Shown in pieces: positions 1 to 12,479 of a stretch of 64,000 nucleotides of DNA. The DNA is from Forficula auricularia (taxonomy: Eukaryota > Arthropoda > Insecta > Dermaptera > Forficulidae). The stretch lies in the NCBI GenBank assembly GCA_024734495.1, contig JALMQS010000225.1, forward strand, positions 1,077,864 through 1,141,863, given 5' to 3'. Below the pieces are notes generated by a model. That model saw only the letters and a list, made by a program, of their open reading frames with translations. It was not told the DNA's origin and ran no database searches. Numbering within the stretch: the first letter of the stretch is position 1; each line of letters begins with the position of its first letter. The position numbers were made by a program, and so were the translations under genes.

Positions 1-763
1 ATTTTTTTTTTATTTATTTTGAACCAGCATGGGGCAGCATAAAAATTCCAAAATTCCCAAAATAAGGACCACCCTAATATGCACTGATGTTCAGTATAGA
101 AAACTAGCTCTTTATATCTTTTAATTTCTTAATTTTCATTTTTTATGAAATCGAATTTTTTTCTATCTAAAAACTAACATTTTTTATTGATTTTGTTTTA
201 TCTAAAAATAGATTTTCTTTTGCATGTTGTTTTGTATCAAACTCCAAAAAGTGAGGGTTAGATTTCGAGTGAGATTTGTTTTTTTGAAAGGGTTAGGCAG
301 GTGCCTGTCAAGGATAGATAATTCTCTCTTCCGGTGGTTGTTAATATTGATTAATTGAAGGTTTCCATATTACGAAAAGAAAAGAATGTCTCTATCTTCA
401 AGGCTTCGTATAATAATCAGCTCGAGAGATGAAATGATACAATTATTTTACTTTACTATAATCTTTTTTGTATTCGCTTCGTTTTTTATTTACCTCGAGA
501 TAAAATTGATTTGTTTATATCTTTATTATATTAAATTTAATCTTATTTATTTGATTTTTTTCTAATATTTAAATTTTTCCGCCATCGTAAGGAGATTGTT
601 CGACTGTTTAGCAAAGAAATAGATTCGTTATTATGATAAGATCGAGTCTTCTAAAAGGATTACGCATTCATCCAACGCACTTACACCTTCCTTTTATTTT
701 ACCTGACTCATGTTAAATTACATTTTGGTTTATTTCAATATGCATTTTTCAACTTCATATACA
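1..763. other. AT-rich intergenic DNA, no gene seen
   Basis: No coding signal, RNA gene or clear repeat boundary was recognised. The sequence is AT-rich with homopolymer runs. It lies about 12 kb upstream of abd-A. Confidence 0.5.
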
Positions 764-862
764 CTGTTAAAAAATTTTTATATAGTTTTACTATAAAAAA
801 TAAAAGTCCGGCCTCAAAACTTTTTAATAATATTACATACCAGTAGGTATTATAATCTATCA
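764..862. repeat. Fragment of dispersed CACTGTTAAAAA repeat
   Basis: Starts with CACTGTTAAAAAATT, then carries in inverted sense the block that ends the copies at 22416-22873 and 49664-49925 (key words: actggta, ttaaaaagtttt, tatagtaaaa). This is a rearranged fragment of an unclassified short interspersed element. Confidence 0.5.
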
Positions 863-871
863 ATATATTTC

Positions 872-1908
872 TAGTTTACCATACATCTATGGTCAAGTAT
901 TGTAATCGTGCATGAAAAAAGTGTTTTTTTTCCTTCATTTTTTCGGAAATATCTCAAAAAACGGATGAAACTATTTTGATTAAAAAAAATTGAGAGAAAC
1001 CATGGCATTTCACGTCTACAAAAAAATCTCCAATAAGTGAACATCGAAAAAAATTATATATATTTCGAGATAATAATTGTTTTGTCAAAATGTCTGTTAG
1101 TCTGTCCGTTGGTCTGTTATTCTGTAGCTAGTTTTTGAGCTAGCTCGTCTACAAAAAATTTGGTAACGCACAGAGTAAGGGCCGGTTGTATGTCGCAAAG
1201 TAAATGCTTTTTACCACTAACACAGGGTAGATGGTAAATGGAGGGACTGGGATGGCCAATCAGATGCCAAGCCCTGTCAGTGCCTGTGCGTTACCAAATT
1301 TTTGTGGACGAGCTAGCTCACCAAAAACTAGTCTCGAATATCGAAACCAAATTTCACACGTTGTTTTGGTCCATTGAGATTAAGAGCTGATTAGATTTTG
1401 GTGCATATTGACCTAAAATTAAGGGGGTCGAGGGAGTGGGGTTAAAAATTAAAAATCTAGGCTATTTGATCAAACTCAACCAAATTTTGTATACATAATC
1501 AGTGGGACCAGAAGTCTAAAAATTCAAAAACTAACCTCCCAAAATTTGGAAGGGGGGTGTCAAAAAATGAAAATCTAAGCCCTTGTACCAAACTTAACCA
1601 AATATTTGTATACATAATCAATGGGACCCCCAGAAGTCTAAAAATGTAAAAAATAACCGCCCAAAATGGGGTGGGGGGGAAGGGGTGTAGGGTCAAAAAA
1701 TGAAAATCTAGGTCCTTGTACCAAATTCAACCAAATTTTGTATATATAATGAGTGGGCCCCCTGGAGTCTAAAAATGAAAAAAACTAACCCCTCCCCTAC
1801 ATGATTATAATTTAAATAATTCTATTAAATATTAAATATAAGTGGGGGGACAGATTGTATGGTAAAGTCAAGTGGATGGCCACATAAGAACACGTCAGCT
1901 TATTTACT
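872..1908. mobile_element. Rep-A element, copy 1 (TTTACCATAC family)
   Basis: Shares long stretches with 4626-5325 and with the reverse strand of 54062-54308, including the ccatggcattt, agtgaacatcgaaaaa and gtctgttagtctgtc blocks. It starts near TTTACCATAC and has the complementary GTATGGTAAAGT near 1856-1867, so the ends are TIR-like, but a further roughly 35 bp is still shared by copies 1 and 2 beyond that. Copy 1 also contains an internal inverted duplication (about 1131-1331, ctagctcgtctac against gtggacgagctag) whose centre begins TAAGGGCCGGTTGTATG, resembling the Harbinger-type MITE at 27923. No coding capacity. Family unassigned. Confidence 0.6.
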
Positions 1909-2239
1909 AATACGTATCTAATTAATAAAAGATAAAATAAAGTTACAATTTTTTTTGTATTTTTGCAATGAGTTAACGTGATGTTACGAAAATAACTAAT
2001 ATAATATTTTTTTTTACTATCCGAAACCTTGTAAATTTCCTATCTATTTGTTTTGTAGATAAAAGCAAATTTACATTTTTAACAGTATAGTTATTATTCA
2101 ATTTCAAAATAGGACATTCCGTGTTTTGAAAATGATATAAGTATATTACTCGCATTTTTAATTTCATTATTCTCATTTTGAAATTGATTTTTAGCCTATA
2201 CGATGAAGTGAAAGAACAAGTCACAAAAGAATTTAGAAT

Positions 2240-2492
2240 CATTGGATAAAAAATACTTGGTAGGTTTCCATTAAAGATATAAAAATAAAACGAATTTATT
2301 TTTACGGAGAGACTCTTGATCTCGATATATATATATCTTGGGTTAGCTAACCACAGCATTCAGGCGCAACAGAGCGTAACCGAGTTATTGGATAAAAAAT
2401 ACTTGGTAGGTTTCAACATTAAGATATAAAAACAAAACGAATTTATTTTTATATCTTAACGTGAAACCTACCAAGTATTTTTTATCCAATAA
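2240..2492. repeat. Hairpin MITE plus adjacent half copy
   Basis: 2385-2492 is a near-perfect inverted repeat: the left arm begins TTATTGGATAAAAAATACTT and the right arm is its complement, sharing ggtaggttt and aagatataaaaa. A single-arm copy of the same words precedes it at about 2245-2305. The ggtaggttt arm recurs in the elements at 51050-51293 and 52910-53031. Confidence 0.65.
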
Positions 2493-2599
2493 TTTAAAAA
2501 ATGTTTCACCAAGTACCAACACCTAATTCCTTATAAACTATTGAATTTAGAATCTCTGGATGCCTCAAAGATATAACATGGCAAAATAAATTCATATAG

Positions 2600-2910
2600 A
2601 CAGAAACTAAGGTTAAAATATTTATGTCAGTAGTAAGACTAATTTAGCCGAAACTTGAGTAGAACCGTCAAAATCCAAACAAATATTATAAGAACTACAG
2701 AGATCGGGCAAAAGAAAAACAAGGATATTAGAGAGGAGTGTTAAATTCGAGACATAGTAAAAAGGATAAGAATACGCAGCGAAAAATGTAATGAACACGT
2801 CTGAAGAACTTGCTAGGATAGAGACAATTTGTGATAGTTAGAGATGGAAGACCAGCCATAAAAAGACCAAGAGGAAGACCACCAAAGAGCTAATCTGGAG
2901 AGCTGGTTGT
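2600..2910 (+). pseudogene. Decayed LINE reverse-transcriptase C-terminal fragment
   Basis: With frameshifts and stops, conceptual pieces resemble the C-terminal end of insect non-LTR retrotransposon polyproteins: an ETxVEPSKSKQIL-like stretch, then VRDGRP followed by KRPRGRPPK, matching the usual R-R-x-x-GRPxxRW pattern. No intact reading frame remains. This is by-eye recognition; clade not assignable. Confidence 0.4.
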
Positions 2911-2969
2911 CTTCCCCAGAGACATGAGGCATGTGAAGAAGAACAGGTTTATAGCTTAGAATAAAGGAT

Positions 2970-3410
2970 AAACAATCGATGTGTTTCCTATATTTGATTT
3001 AATCGCGAATCGAATGCAGGTGATTTTTGTCAAATATTAAGTGAAAATAATATCTGAACTTATAGGCTTCTAACTTGAAATAATGAAGTTAAATAAATTT
3101 ATAATTTTCTCATTCGCGATTGAATCAAATATAGGAAACATATGATTAATTATTAGAAAGCACCTAACATAGGTGCTAACAGATCGGGCGCTCTGGACTG
3201 AGAGATTGAATATATAACATCTCAGATTTCAAATTCATTTGGTGATCCATCCATGTGTCCTAGGGGCTAAACGCAAAATGACTTTGGATTATAGCTAAAT
3301 GGATCATATCATTTTCATTCTCTCTTGGCCCAGACTTAAGACTCAGTAGACTCCAATAGCTTCAACCAGCAGTAGTCTCGCGATATATATCTTGTTTAAA
3401 AAGCGCAATC
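2970..3410. repeat. Rep-B dispersed repeat, copy 1
   Basis: Opens with an inverted pair (tttcctatatttgattt near 2980 against aaatataggaaac near 3125). It then shares with 10880-11226 the words gctggact, gattgaa, tatataacatct, ggtgatccat, gatggatc, caaccagcagt and atatatatcttgttt. About 80% similar by eye. No coding capacity. Confidence 0.6.
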
Positions 3411-3486
3411 AAAACAATTCTGGTTAATATGTTAATTATTCTTTAATATATTAATAGAAAATTATAAATTTAAAGGATCAACAAGA

Positions 3487-3722
3487 AGAAGAAGAAGTTT
3501 ATTAATTAATAAAGTAAAGGAGTGTAGTTTACAATGAATGTAAAATAAAACTCAAAGAGGTTTATACAGATTCAATATATTTATTTCGGGTTATTAGTCC
3601 ATCATCAAGAGTTTACAGATTAAAAATCAGTTTTTAAAAATATATTGAGTCTGTATAAACCTCTTTCAGTTTTATTTCATTCATTGTGAAACTACATTCC
3701 CTTTACTTTATTAATTAATATC
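3487..3722. mobile_element. Fold-back element (hammerhead-like family), 3.5 kb
   Basis: Arms of about 100 bp: gtttattaattaataaagtaaagg on the left and its complement on the right, sharing the ggtttatacaga / tctgtataaacc block. The left arm on the - strand (about 3578-3612) carries a degraded hammerhead-like core: TTGATGA, T, then GG...CC around a loop, then GAAAT. Same polarity as the better preserved elements at 26.9, 34.4 and 45.3 kb. Confidence 0.55.
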
Positions 3723-4118
3723 ATGTTTCAACTAAAAACCACACCACTTTCCCTAAGTAAAAAAGTTTATTAATCTCCTTTTGAAATTGATTGTTTTCCA
3801 AATGTGAAATTCTTTAATTTCAATTTGAATTTGATTTACCCTTATTTTTAGTTAAAAAACTCTATTTTCCACTTTTGTCTTAATGAATGAACGGTATATT
3901 AATTCTTGAAAAATACCACATTGACCCAAATAGTGTTGGTGGAGTGTGTAACGTGCCAGTTCTCTGAGATGGTGACTCGAGTTAAAATTCTAATAACAAT
4001 GTTTAAATCTTACCGGCTAGTTGGATCTGGCTACAACAATTTTTTATGTAGACACACAGATAAGCACACTTAATTAATTATTAATATTAATTTGTTTTAT
4101 TATAAAAAAAGCTGAGAA

Positions 4119-4346
4119 GCCCGCCTTCGAGCGGACGTCTTTCTGACCAGAGTGCTTGATGCTAAGCCCCCTGGACTTTTCAGTGGATTTTTAAATAATC
4201 TTAATTTAAATTCTTAATCTAAAATTTCATAATTTTAATAAATTTTATTTGTATTAACTATTAGATGGGCTTTAAAATTAATAAAATCATGCCAGCGTGC
4301 GTGCTGATTATAATAAATATAGATATATAGATAGATAGATAGACTA
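4119..4346. repeat. GCTGAGAAG-type element remnant and GATA microsatellite
   Basis: 4119-4185 (gctgagaagcccgccttcg, then gccccctgga) resembles the start of the element at 6001 (gctgagaagtccgtctttgg, then cgccccctgga). A short (GATA)n-like tract lies at about 4320-4344. Confidence 0.5.
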
Positions 4347-4625
4347 GTATCTGAGGCAATTAAAAGAAAAAAATTTCAAAAATAAACCTTTTTGTACTAC
4401 CTAATTTGGAATAAAAATAATATATTATAAATAGATATATAAATTTATATAATGAATATCATCGCTTAAGCTGTGTCACTCGTAACTCAAAAAAGTCAAT
4501 TTTACAGGGGAAAAAAACATTTAACAAATTTATTTTCTTTATACTGAACTTAGTTATAATTAGTTATAATTATTATTAGTTATAATTTTTTCTGATTTAC
4601 GAGATGCTTCTAGAATGATGCGTTG

Positions 4626-5325
4626 ATTTTTACTTTACCATACAGGGTATGGTCAAGTAATTGTTATCGTGCATGAAAAAAGTGGTTTTTCCTTCTTTTT
4701 TCGAAATATCTCAAAAAAGCCAGAAACTATTTTGATTAAAAAAATTGAGCGAAACCATGGCATTTTACTCTACAAAAAAGCCCTAATAAGTGAACATCGA
4801 AAAAATTATATTTTTTGAGATAATAATTGTTTTGTCAAAATGTCTGTTAGTCTGTCTGTAGAGATCTGTGCGTTGCAAATTTTTGTGGACGAGCTACCTC
4901 AAAAACTAGTGTGAATATTGAAACCAAATTTCACACGTAATTTTGGTCCATTGAGATTAAGAGCTGATTAGATTTTGGTGCATATCGACCCAAAATTAAG
5001 GGGGGGGGGGTGGAGTGTTAGTTAAAAATTAAATATCTAGCCCATTTGAGCAAACTCAACCAAATTTTGTATACATAATCAGTGGGACCCCAGAAGTCTA
5101 AAAATGCAAAAACTAACCGCCCAAAATGGGGGGGGTGTATGGTCAAAAAATGAAAATCTAGGCTCTTGTACCAAACTCAACCAAATTTTGTATACATAAT
5201 CAGTAGGGCCACAGGAGTCCAAAAATGCAAAAACTAACCCCCCCCTCATCTATATAATTATAAATCATTTTGGTTTGGTTGTATGGTAAATTCAAGTGGA
5301 AGACCACATCAGAACACGTTGGCTT
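4626..5325. mobile_element. Rep-A element, copy 2
   Basis: Begins with ACTTTACCATAC and carries GTATGGTAAA near its right end, so it has TIR-like ends. It aligns by eye with copy 1 through most of its length, including attttggtgcatat, tgtatacataatcagt and the ctaaccccccc region. It has a G10 homopolymer near 5001. No ORF. Confidence 0.6.
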
Positions 5326-6000
5326 ATTTTTGAAAAGAATGATAGAAACATATCTTATTTTCCATTTATTGTGTTTGGTCTAAAAAAGCCAATTGAAAAC
5401 CGCAATTATGAAATAACGGACAAGCTATAATATTAATAAATACGTAATTAAATATTTTTATAATATTATATTTTATGAGATATTATTTTCGAACCGACTA
5501 ATCCATTAACACTTTTCTAAATTTAATTTGCAAACGCCTGCTGGGTAGGAAATGTTTTTTCATAAACATGGTTGCCTACCCAATAGGCTACACTAATTAA
5601 TTTTACTGCATACTTACAATATTAAAAATATGTGTATATGACAAAACAATAGAACGACTAATCAGACACACACAAAGTTATAAATAAATTTAAATATTAA
5701 TTATTTATTCAGAAGCTAAATGAATTAGGAGGAATCCGTAATCACTCGTACACGTGAGTTTTTCTCCATGAAATATAAATTATATTGATTCTACAATAAT
5801 ATTTACGTTTCCCTCATTTTCACCTTATTTATCCTATTCTATTTATAGCCTCTATTCGCTTTTTTTGGAGGAACATTTACCTACATTATTACTTTAATGA
5901 AGAATAAGTTTTGTAACATAGATGCTCTTGTGAAATTTGTTAGGCAAAAATGAATTTTCCACTAATTTTTCGGACCAATGATTGATATATTTATTACTAG
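5326..6000. other. AT-rich intergenic DNA
   Basis: No gene recognised. A small hairpin lies at 5539-5583 (tgggtagg against cctaccca). Confidence 0.4.
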
Positions 6001-6420
6001 CTGAGAAGTCCGTCTTTGGCGGTCCTTTTGCTAGCCGAGGGGCTACGCCCCCTGGACCCTCGCCTCATCCCCTGGTTCCACTCCCCCTTGCCGTAGAGTT
6101 AATAGTTTAGGAGTTATTTGATCATTTCCATTAGTTCGCCCCTCCCCCAATCCTCTTTTGGGGTCAAATAATCAAAACGTTATATAGCAATGATTTTAAG
6201 TTAGAATACATCGGATCCAAATATGAAATTTCATAATAATCCCTTCAGCCGTTTTTATGTGAATCGTGAGCAAAATTTCCACGGAACCCACGGAAACATA
6301 CATACAGACAGACGGGAACTTTGTTAAGGGTGTTTTCGTTCATAACTTTTCTTGAAACGTGTGCAACCAAAATTTGGACCAATGTAAAGACAAAATCTTA
6401 ATTTTTTTATATATAGATTT
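6001..6420 (+). mobile_element. Retroelement 3'-end-like repeat
   Basis: Begins gctgagaagtccgtctttgg, is GC-richer than its surroundings, and contains cttcagccgtttttatg, cagacagacgg and ttttcgttcata. Such words are common in 3' tails of insect LINE-like or Helitron-like repeats. The fragment at 4119 shares its start. No ORF; classification tentative. Confidence 0.4.
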
Positions 6421-7150
6421 ATTGTGTTTGATGTAGGTACTTTGCTAGAGAGAGCAATTTTTTTTAAATTATTACATTCGTTTTCATGTAGGTGAAGCTA
6501 TTTGCCTCACCAAATTTATCTCACGAACTCTCTATTAAGTTTAACTAAAGTTTTATTCTTTGTTTTGATATTACATAGGTACATACATTTGAAGAAAATT
6601 ACATAGAGATTAACGAAAGAAAAGAATCAATAAAAAATTAATTAGAATAGGAGATATATTCAGCGAAAAGAGGATATGATGAGAGAACAAAATTCCGGTT
6701 ATATGCTGATATGATTATTTAATATTTGTAATTATTCTCATTTTATATGCAGTTAATGTGCAAAACTCTTTCTTTTATGTTATTTACTTTTTTAATTAGA
6801 TGGTATAATTAACAGATTTACTGGGTGATAATTCGGTTTTAAAACTGCAAATTACGTACATAATATTCAATTAAATGTATTATGTTCTAAAATACTTAAA
6901 TTGAAAGATGGTGAGGAAGGGAGACTATTCGTGTTTATTATCTTTATTATTGAGATATTGTTTAGTAATAAAGTAACAAACAAACCACTTGGGGGATTAT
7001 GGTCGATAATCAAATGGGTTTAAGCACGTGTCGAAATGTTCCATATCAAGTAGCGTTTCTAATAAAAAAAATACAACAGCGTGAATTTAAAGTCTTGAAG
7101 TTCGTAAAATTTAAGTGGCATTAAAAAAAGATTTGTAATAAAAATATCTT
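6421..7150. other. AT-rich intergenic DNA
   Basis: No gene or clear repeat structure recognised. Confidence 0.4.
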
Positions 7151-7159
7151 TAATGTTGT

Positions 7160-7975
7160 TGTAATAGGCGTGGGATGAAGGAAGCTGAGCTCCGGAGCCA
7201 CCCCCTCTGGCGCTGGTTTTCGCACCCCCGCGCCCCGGCTGCTAATCTCGCGAGGTGTCCATAGAGTGAGCCACCAGCATCAACCCCCTGTGTCGCGCTA
7301 ACAGCCCCTCGGCCTCACAGCCTTTTATGAAACGATATATATAAGAGAAAAACAACTTTCGAAAATGAATTATTGACTCATAAATGCACAATCGGATCAG
7401 TTCTCGATCGTAATTCATTCTGCAAGTTATCCTAAGCAAGAATATTAATTAAGCAACGGATTAATTAAAAATTTTCGCTGGCGACGTGTATAATAGATTG
7501 TTTTTAATTACCCGGCCAGGCTGGATTGGCCAATTAAAGCGGGCGATGGACGACATTTGCAGAAATGCAGAGCAGAGAGTTGACCACGAATACCTGCTCG
7601 CGCGCACGCCGCCAAAAAACGAAATAGTTTGAAATGTTATCCCTGAAAGTTAACGAGTGTTTTTGATGGTCTATAAACTGAGTTTATGTCCCCGCTATGT
7701 TTGTGTGGTCAGATTCAAGGAACGCGACAGCCCCGGCGGCATAATCGCCGCTTAATCGGCAATCAGGCTGCTCTAAACGTCCCATCAACTAACGGAGGAT
7801 TAGCTCGAAGGGTGGGTTTCCCAGCGAAAGCAACCCACCTTGGCACCCTCTCAAACGATTTCATTAATATTAACCAACGCTTCGTTACCTACCGATCCAA
7901 ACAGCGTATATGGAAAGGCTATAAACTTGGCGCTTCGCTTCATTGCGATATAAAATGGACAATTATGAAAATTAA
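7160..7975. promoter_or_regulatory. Candidate upstream abd-A cis-regulatory island
   Basis: A GC-richer, apparently unique block in AT-rich DNA about 5 kb upstream of abd-A. It contains several homeodomain-type sites (TTTTATGA near 7323, taattac near 7487, ccaattaaag near 7530, aaactgagtttatg near 7676, attaatatta near 7863). The ORFs that cross it have no family resemblance. In insect Hox complexes such islands are usually enhancers, boundaries or PREs; function here is inferred from composition and position. Confidence 0.35.
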
Positions 7976-8254
7976 AAAATAATCATAAAGATTCATGAAT
8001 GTTTGGAAAAGAAATAAACAACCAATCAATAAGCTTAAGTAATTAACGGAAACTATTCTATTATAGCTAATTAAAGTGACATTTAGAGACAATAAACAAA
8101 TTTATGAGCATAGTTTACCTAAAGTATGATGTAACATTATTATTGCTCTAAATAGGCCACAAAAGAACGAAATATGCATTTAACTATAATGTGGAAAAAT
8201 AAAAAGCAAATGATGATGTGTTTTATAGGTAGTTTTTATGTTGATTGTTATCTT

Positions 8255-8560
8255 AACAGCTCGTCAAAGGAAAAGGTGACTAGAGACTGCCTGGTTCGGC
8301 TGAGGAAGCACAGAAGCTGCGTAAATCTGCCAAATTAGATCAAAGAGCGAGGCCACTTGAAATGATTTACAATTCATTTACTCCCTAAAAATACTTGGAC
8401 GGAGTCCATAAAGTGCAGACCAGCCGGACCTCTCCCTTTTGGGTGCCTGGGCTGAGGCGGGCCTCATCTGGCCACATGCCCTACACGGATACACCTCCCT
8501 CACTTTGACAAATCCTGCCGCCTACGACCCATAAATGTTTATTGTCCTAGACACGAGCCA
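8255..8560. promoter_or_regulatory. Second upstream GC-rich island
   Basis: Unique-looking GC-rich stretch (ggttcggctgagg, gcctcatctggccacatg, cccataaatgtttattg) without an ORF. The cataaa words match Abd-B/caudal-type sites. Candidate regulatory element by context only. Confidence 0.3.
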
Positions 8561-10050
8561 AAGTTTGTTGTCATGCTAATTTACTTAATAGTCCATTGAC
8601 GTATATGATCTATAATAAATCTTATACTTCTGATTAATAGGACTACTTTATTTTTTTACCTATTTTTAACCAACTAGTCCCTCTTAAGAATAACGATAAT
8701 CACTGGGTTAATGTTTTACTTTTACATTCGAAGATTCAATTTAATGTAGAATCCAATCTGTAGGGAATTGAAATCTCATTGAACAAAATTCCCCTTCAAA
8801 TTAAAGAGCCGAACCAGTTTTCTTCACTACATTTATCTCAGCGACTTCTAGAAATGGAACCCTCCCCATATCTATCTACCTGTTCCCAGACTCTTATAAC
8901 TTTAAATTCTTCAAAAACAGGGTGCCCAGGCACCTTTCATCTTCACACTTTCATTTGATCACCATCACCTCTTCTCTTTGCACAGTTTAAACCTATAGGT
9001 GCTGTATTTTCTTAAAAAAAAGTTAAATAGTATGAATACATATATATAATACAAAATCATGGACTCATATAAAAATATGGATGTTTATCTAATATATTAG
9101 ATCTTTAATCTATTCCGACTAGCAAAGGCAAACTGAGAGTCTGTCCAATGGACGCCATATTTAGTAGTAGAAAAAAATTTGCAGAAAGTAACATAGATCC
9201 AATGAAGCTTAATTTGTTTGGTTAGATATTTTAATAATCAAAATGTTTAATTATTAACAGTTTTTATTTTCATAATTATCCAAAATAATATACCTACTTA
9301 TATCTACCTGTAGGTACTTAAAAAAAAATCATTTTTTTTCTGCAGCTATGTAATTTAAAAATACAAATAAAGAAATTAATAATATACATACTCCAATTAA
9401 ATAAAGTTTGGAAAATAAAATTTCTAAAATCTCAAAAAACATAACTAATTAGACGAGTGTTTTGCTCGCAGTCAATATGGCATTTATACCACTATAAAGT
9501 CATTAATTTCTTTGAATTTGTTTTCACGAATTAGAACATGTTTCTTAAAATTTTAATTCATCATTTTATTGAAAATAATATGTAGAAATTATAGGAACTT
9601 GAACCAAGATTTGAATCTTCTACAATAAAATAAACATATATCTGGATAGGTACTATTTTAATATTAACGTAAGAAGATTTAAAATAAACAAATTCAAAAA
9701 ATTAATGATATATGCATATAATTTTGAATAAAATAAAAATTATTCCATTTTGTTGCAGATTTGATGATTTCGTTGTTGAGTTTTTTTCAAAGAAAATTCT
9801 CACCGGAAACCACGTGGAAAAAAATCTCATCAGAATACACTATTTTTCTACCCCTGATATTTCTGGATTCGATTTCAACTGCTCGATGAAAAGACCATTC
9901 TCAAATATATTTGTAGACTTCACCCACGGCACATAAAAACGACTACATTAATAGCTTTCGAAACGTGGTGGATTCTGATGATATTTATTTAATTAAAAAT
10001 ATACAATCATTCTAATTTATTTCAGGATAAACTTTTCTTTCAATAATTAC
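8561..10050. other. AT-rich intergenic DNA
   Basis: No supported feature. A 74-codon ORF at 9712-9936 has no recognisable domain and AT-driven composition. Confidence 0.4.
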
Positions 10051-10077
10051 TGAGAGAGAGAGAGAGAGAGAGAGAGC
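10051..10077. repeat. (GA)n microsatellite
   Basis: About 13 consecutive GA dinucleotides. In Hox loci GA runs can bind GAGA factor, but here the run abuts a transposon fragment and may simply be a microsatellite. Confidence 0.8.
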
Positions 10078-10079
10078 AG

Positions 10080-10290
10080 ATTAACACCCACTCCGATTTG
10101 TAGTATTCATACTTTTGAGAACGATCGCAGAATAAGTCGATCGAAACGTCGTAGTTTTATTATATTATTTGTTCGTGTTCAATAAATAATTATAATTGAT
10201 TATGTGTGATTTCAATAAAAATTCAAATTTTAATCAAATTATTCACAAAAAGAAAAGCTTCAATAGCATTACTTTTAAGACACATGTTTT
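10080..10290 (+). mobile_element. Solo right arm of large fold-back family (FB1)
   Basis: Matches the right arm of the fold-back at 55046-55710: cactccgat, gaacgatcgcagaataa, cgaaacgtcgtagt, ttgttcgtgttcaataaat, aattttaatcaaatta, cttcaatagc. The hammerhead-like core is at about 10109-10155, with stem II GATCG / CGATC, where the 55 kb left arm has GATTG / CAATC: both halves changed together. The catalytic G of CTGANGA is replaced (TTGAGAA). The left arm is missing. Confidence 0.7.
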
Positions 10291-10429
10291 GTGAATGCGA
10301 ATTCAAAGATGATTACAAAGGTTTTTGAAAAAATGGTGGAAAAAATTTAAAAGCCCCTGAATTTAAGTAATTATTTATTCTGGCCAAAAGCTTGCTGCAT
10401 TCACTAGATTAAGTTTTAAATTTAACGGG

Positions 10430-10580
10430 GGATGAACCGAGACCTAATATCGTGTACACCTACTTCCACTTTTACTTTCATTTCCAAGTAGAAGACAATA
10501 CATGAAGGTGTATTATCTAATGAATTCCAAAATAATTCCACATATTTCCAAAGACATGTACCCTTCGAAATTTAACTTCT
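10430..10580. repeat. Rep-C repeat, copy 1
   Basis: Shares cgtgtacacc, acttccacttt, tttccaagtagaagacaata, tccaatgaattcca-like and aattccaaa words with 58980-59135. Short interspersed repeat, family unknown. Confidence 0.55.
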
Positions 10581-10879
10581 TTGGGATATCGATTAGTTGA
10601 ACAATCAAACAGAAATAGATACATAAAGATGTTTAGAGAAATATACAACGTATAATTACGTATTTTTTAAATGTAAAAGTGATGAAAGAATGTAAGTACT
10701 ACAGCTATAAATAAAAATTTGTTTCATTTCCTTCAAAGAAGAGATGAAATATGAAAATGTTCACTTGAAGCGATGGTACATGCGAAGTCCAGTCTTGAAA
10801 AATTTAAGATTGTAGGACAGGAAAGATAAAAAAAGTTTCATTCCCTAGAAGGCATATAGGGGTAAACTAATTGGTGAGT

Positions 10880-11226
10880 GTCGATTAGTTATATGTTAAT
10901 CATGAGTTACCTACATTTGATTCACTGTTTCACTGGTTCAATGTAGGAAACTCATGATTAATTGATAGCAACACCTTACATGTGTGTTAACATATTGAGC
11001 GCGCTGGACTGGGGGATTGAAGTATATAACATCTTAGATTACAAATTCACTAGGTGATCCATATCCGTGTTTGGTAAAAAAGCATCATGCGGGCTAATCG
11101 CGATATGATGCTGGATCACACCTAGATGGATCTTATCTTTTTCATTCTCCTGGTCCAGATTTAAGATTTAGCTGACCCCAATAGCCTCAACCAGCAGTGG
11201 TAGATATATATATCTTGTTTAAAAAT
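10880..11226. repeat. Rep-B dispersed repeat, copy 2
   Basis: Second copy of the repeat at 2970-3410, with the same inverted pair at its start (atcatgagttacctacatttgatt against ttcaatgtaggaaactcatgat) and the same tail (caaccagcagt, atatatatcttgtttaaaaa). It has an extra small hairpin (gcatcatgcgg / gatatgatgctgg). Confidence 0.6.
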
Positions 11227-12430
11227 GTCGCTGTCAAAAATAACTCTCTTTGATATATATTCACTTAATATATTAATTAGAAAAATATTTAAAAGTTGTA
11301 CCTATGTTATAAATTTCCATAAATTAAGCTATATTGTGGATCATTACCTTTACCATATGCAAGTGAAAGTAAAAATTGTTAAATCACTAAAGATTATCCT
11401 TCTCAAAGACCCAAATTGAGGTTAAATGAATCCTATAGGAATATGTTTTGGTTGATTATAATATTGTGAAACTAGAATAAGATTTTGAATAATTATTAGC
11501 GCATTATGAAATCAATAGAAAATTCTTTGTTTTGACGTTAGTATATAACTTAACAAATTTAATAGATATATTAAAAAATTATTTTTGAAGAAAATAAAAA
11601 TAAAATACACCAAGTTTCACGCCCCTATTTTCTTAAGAGGGTTTGAGTCGTCAAGGGTCAGACCACAAAGGGGTGTTCTTCATTCGGAATGTTAGCCTCT
11701 AGATTTAATGAAGTTTCAAAAATAATTTTTACGCTGATATTTGTTATTATTATGTTGTTTGTACTAAATATTTAATAATATAAAGAGAATATTTATTGTT
11801 TGCACTCATAAGATTGCCTTTTGACTTGTGGATCGATAAATAATTGAAATATTTTATAAATTCTCGTCAATAAAAACTTTAATGACTCATATATTTAATT
11901 AAAAGTAAAAATCTGATCTTTTTAAGAATGATCAAGAAAACTTCAGTGTTCTAAATTGTACTTTTTTTCACTGGGGAAGTAACGTTTCTGATTATTATTT
12001 CTATCTCTTATTATCTAAATAAAAAAATTAATTAAACTTATTATAATATAAATCCATCTTAAGATTAACAAAATTCGAACTTAAGAAATTGATTAAGATT
12101 TTTAAAATCTTTGTTGAATATTCCTAATTTATTGATTGCCTAGAGGCTTATTATTAGAATTGGTTAACTTTTTGATCAATATTTAATAATTTAATAATTC
12201 CCTAATGCGACTAACAAGATATTTCTCTCCACTTTTGGGTTACTTAATCTCTCGAGTGAGATAAATTTATCAACTTCTCATCCTTTCGTAAATGAAATGC
12301 CTCTCTTCTAATCTTAAAAATTTATATATTTTCTTTATAGTAAATAAATAATCTCTTAAACGAATTATAACTAATTGCATTTAATAATTCTGATGATATG
12401 GGTTTTATTTCTCGAATTAATGATTTTCTT
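11227..12430. other. AT-rich intergenic DNA upstream of the abd-A leader
   Basis: No gene or clear repeat. Composition changes sharply at about 12.5 kb, where the GC-richer leader begins. Confidence 0.4.
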
Positions 12431-12442
12431 ATGTTGTTACAG

Positions 12443-12472
12443 GATTGCTATCTTCTACCTGGCAGCCGTTTG
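12443..12472 (+). other. Possible 30-nt non-coding exon or alternative acceptor
   Basis: Bounded by ttcttatgttgttacag on the left and gtaagtag on the right, a good acceptor and donor pair around 30 nt. It could be an upstream leader exon of abd-A or of a non-coding Hox-region transcript. Alternatively the acceptor alone opens the abd-A first coding exon. Only splice-site consensus supports it. Confidence 0.25.
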
Positions 12473-12479
12473 GTAAGTA

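Noticed and set aside
1..12430. Search for the mir-iab-4 hairpin, expected between abd-A and Abd-B
   Set aside because: No match to the conserved mature sequence was seen by eye; it is probably farther upstream.
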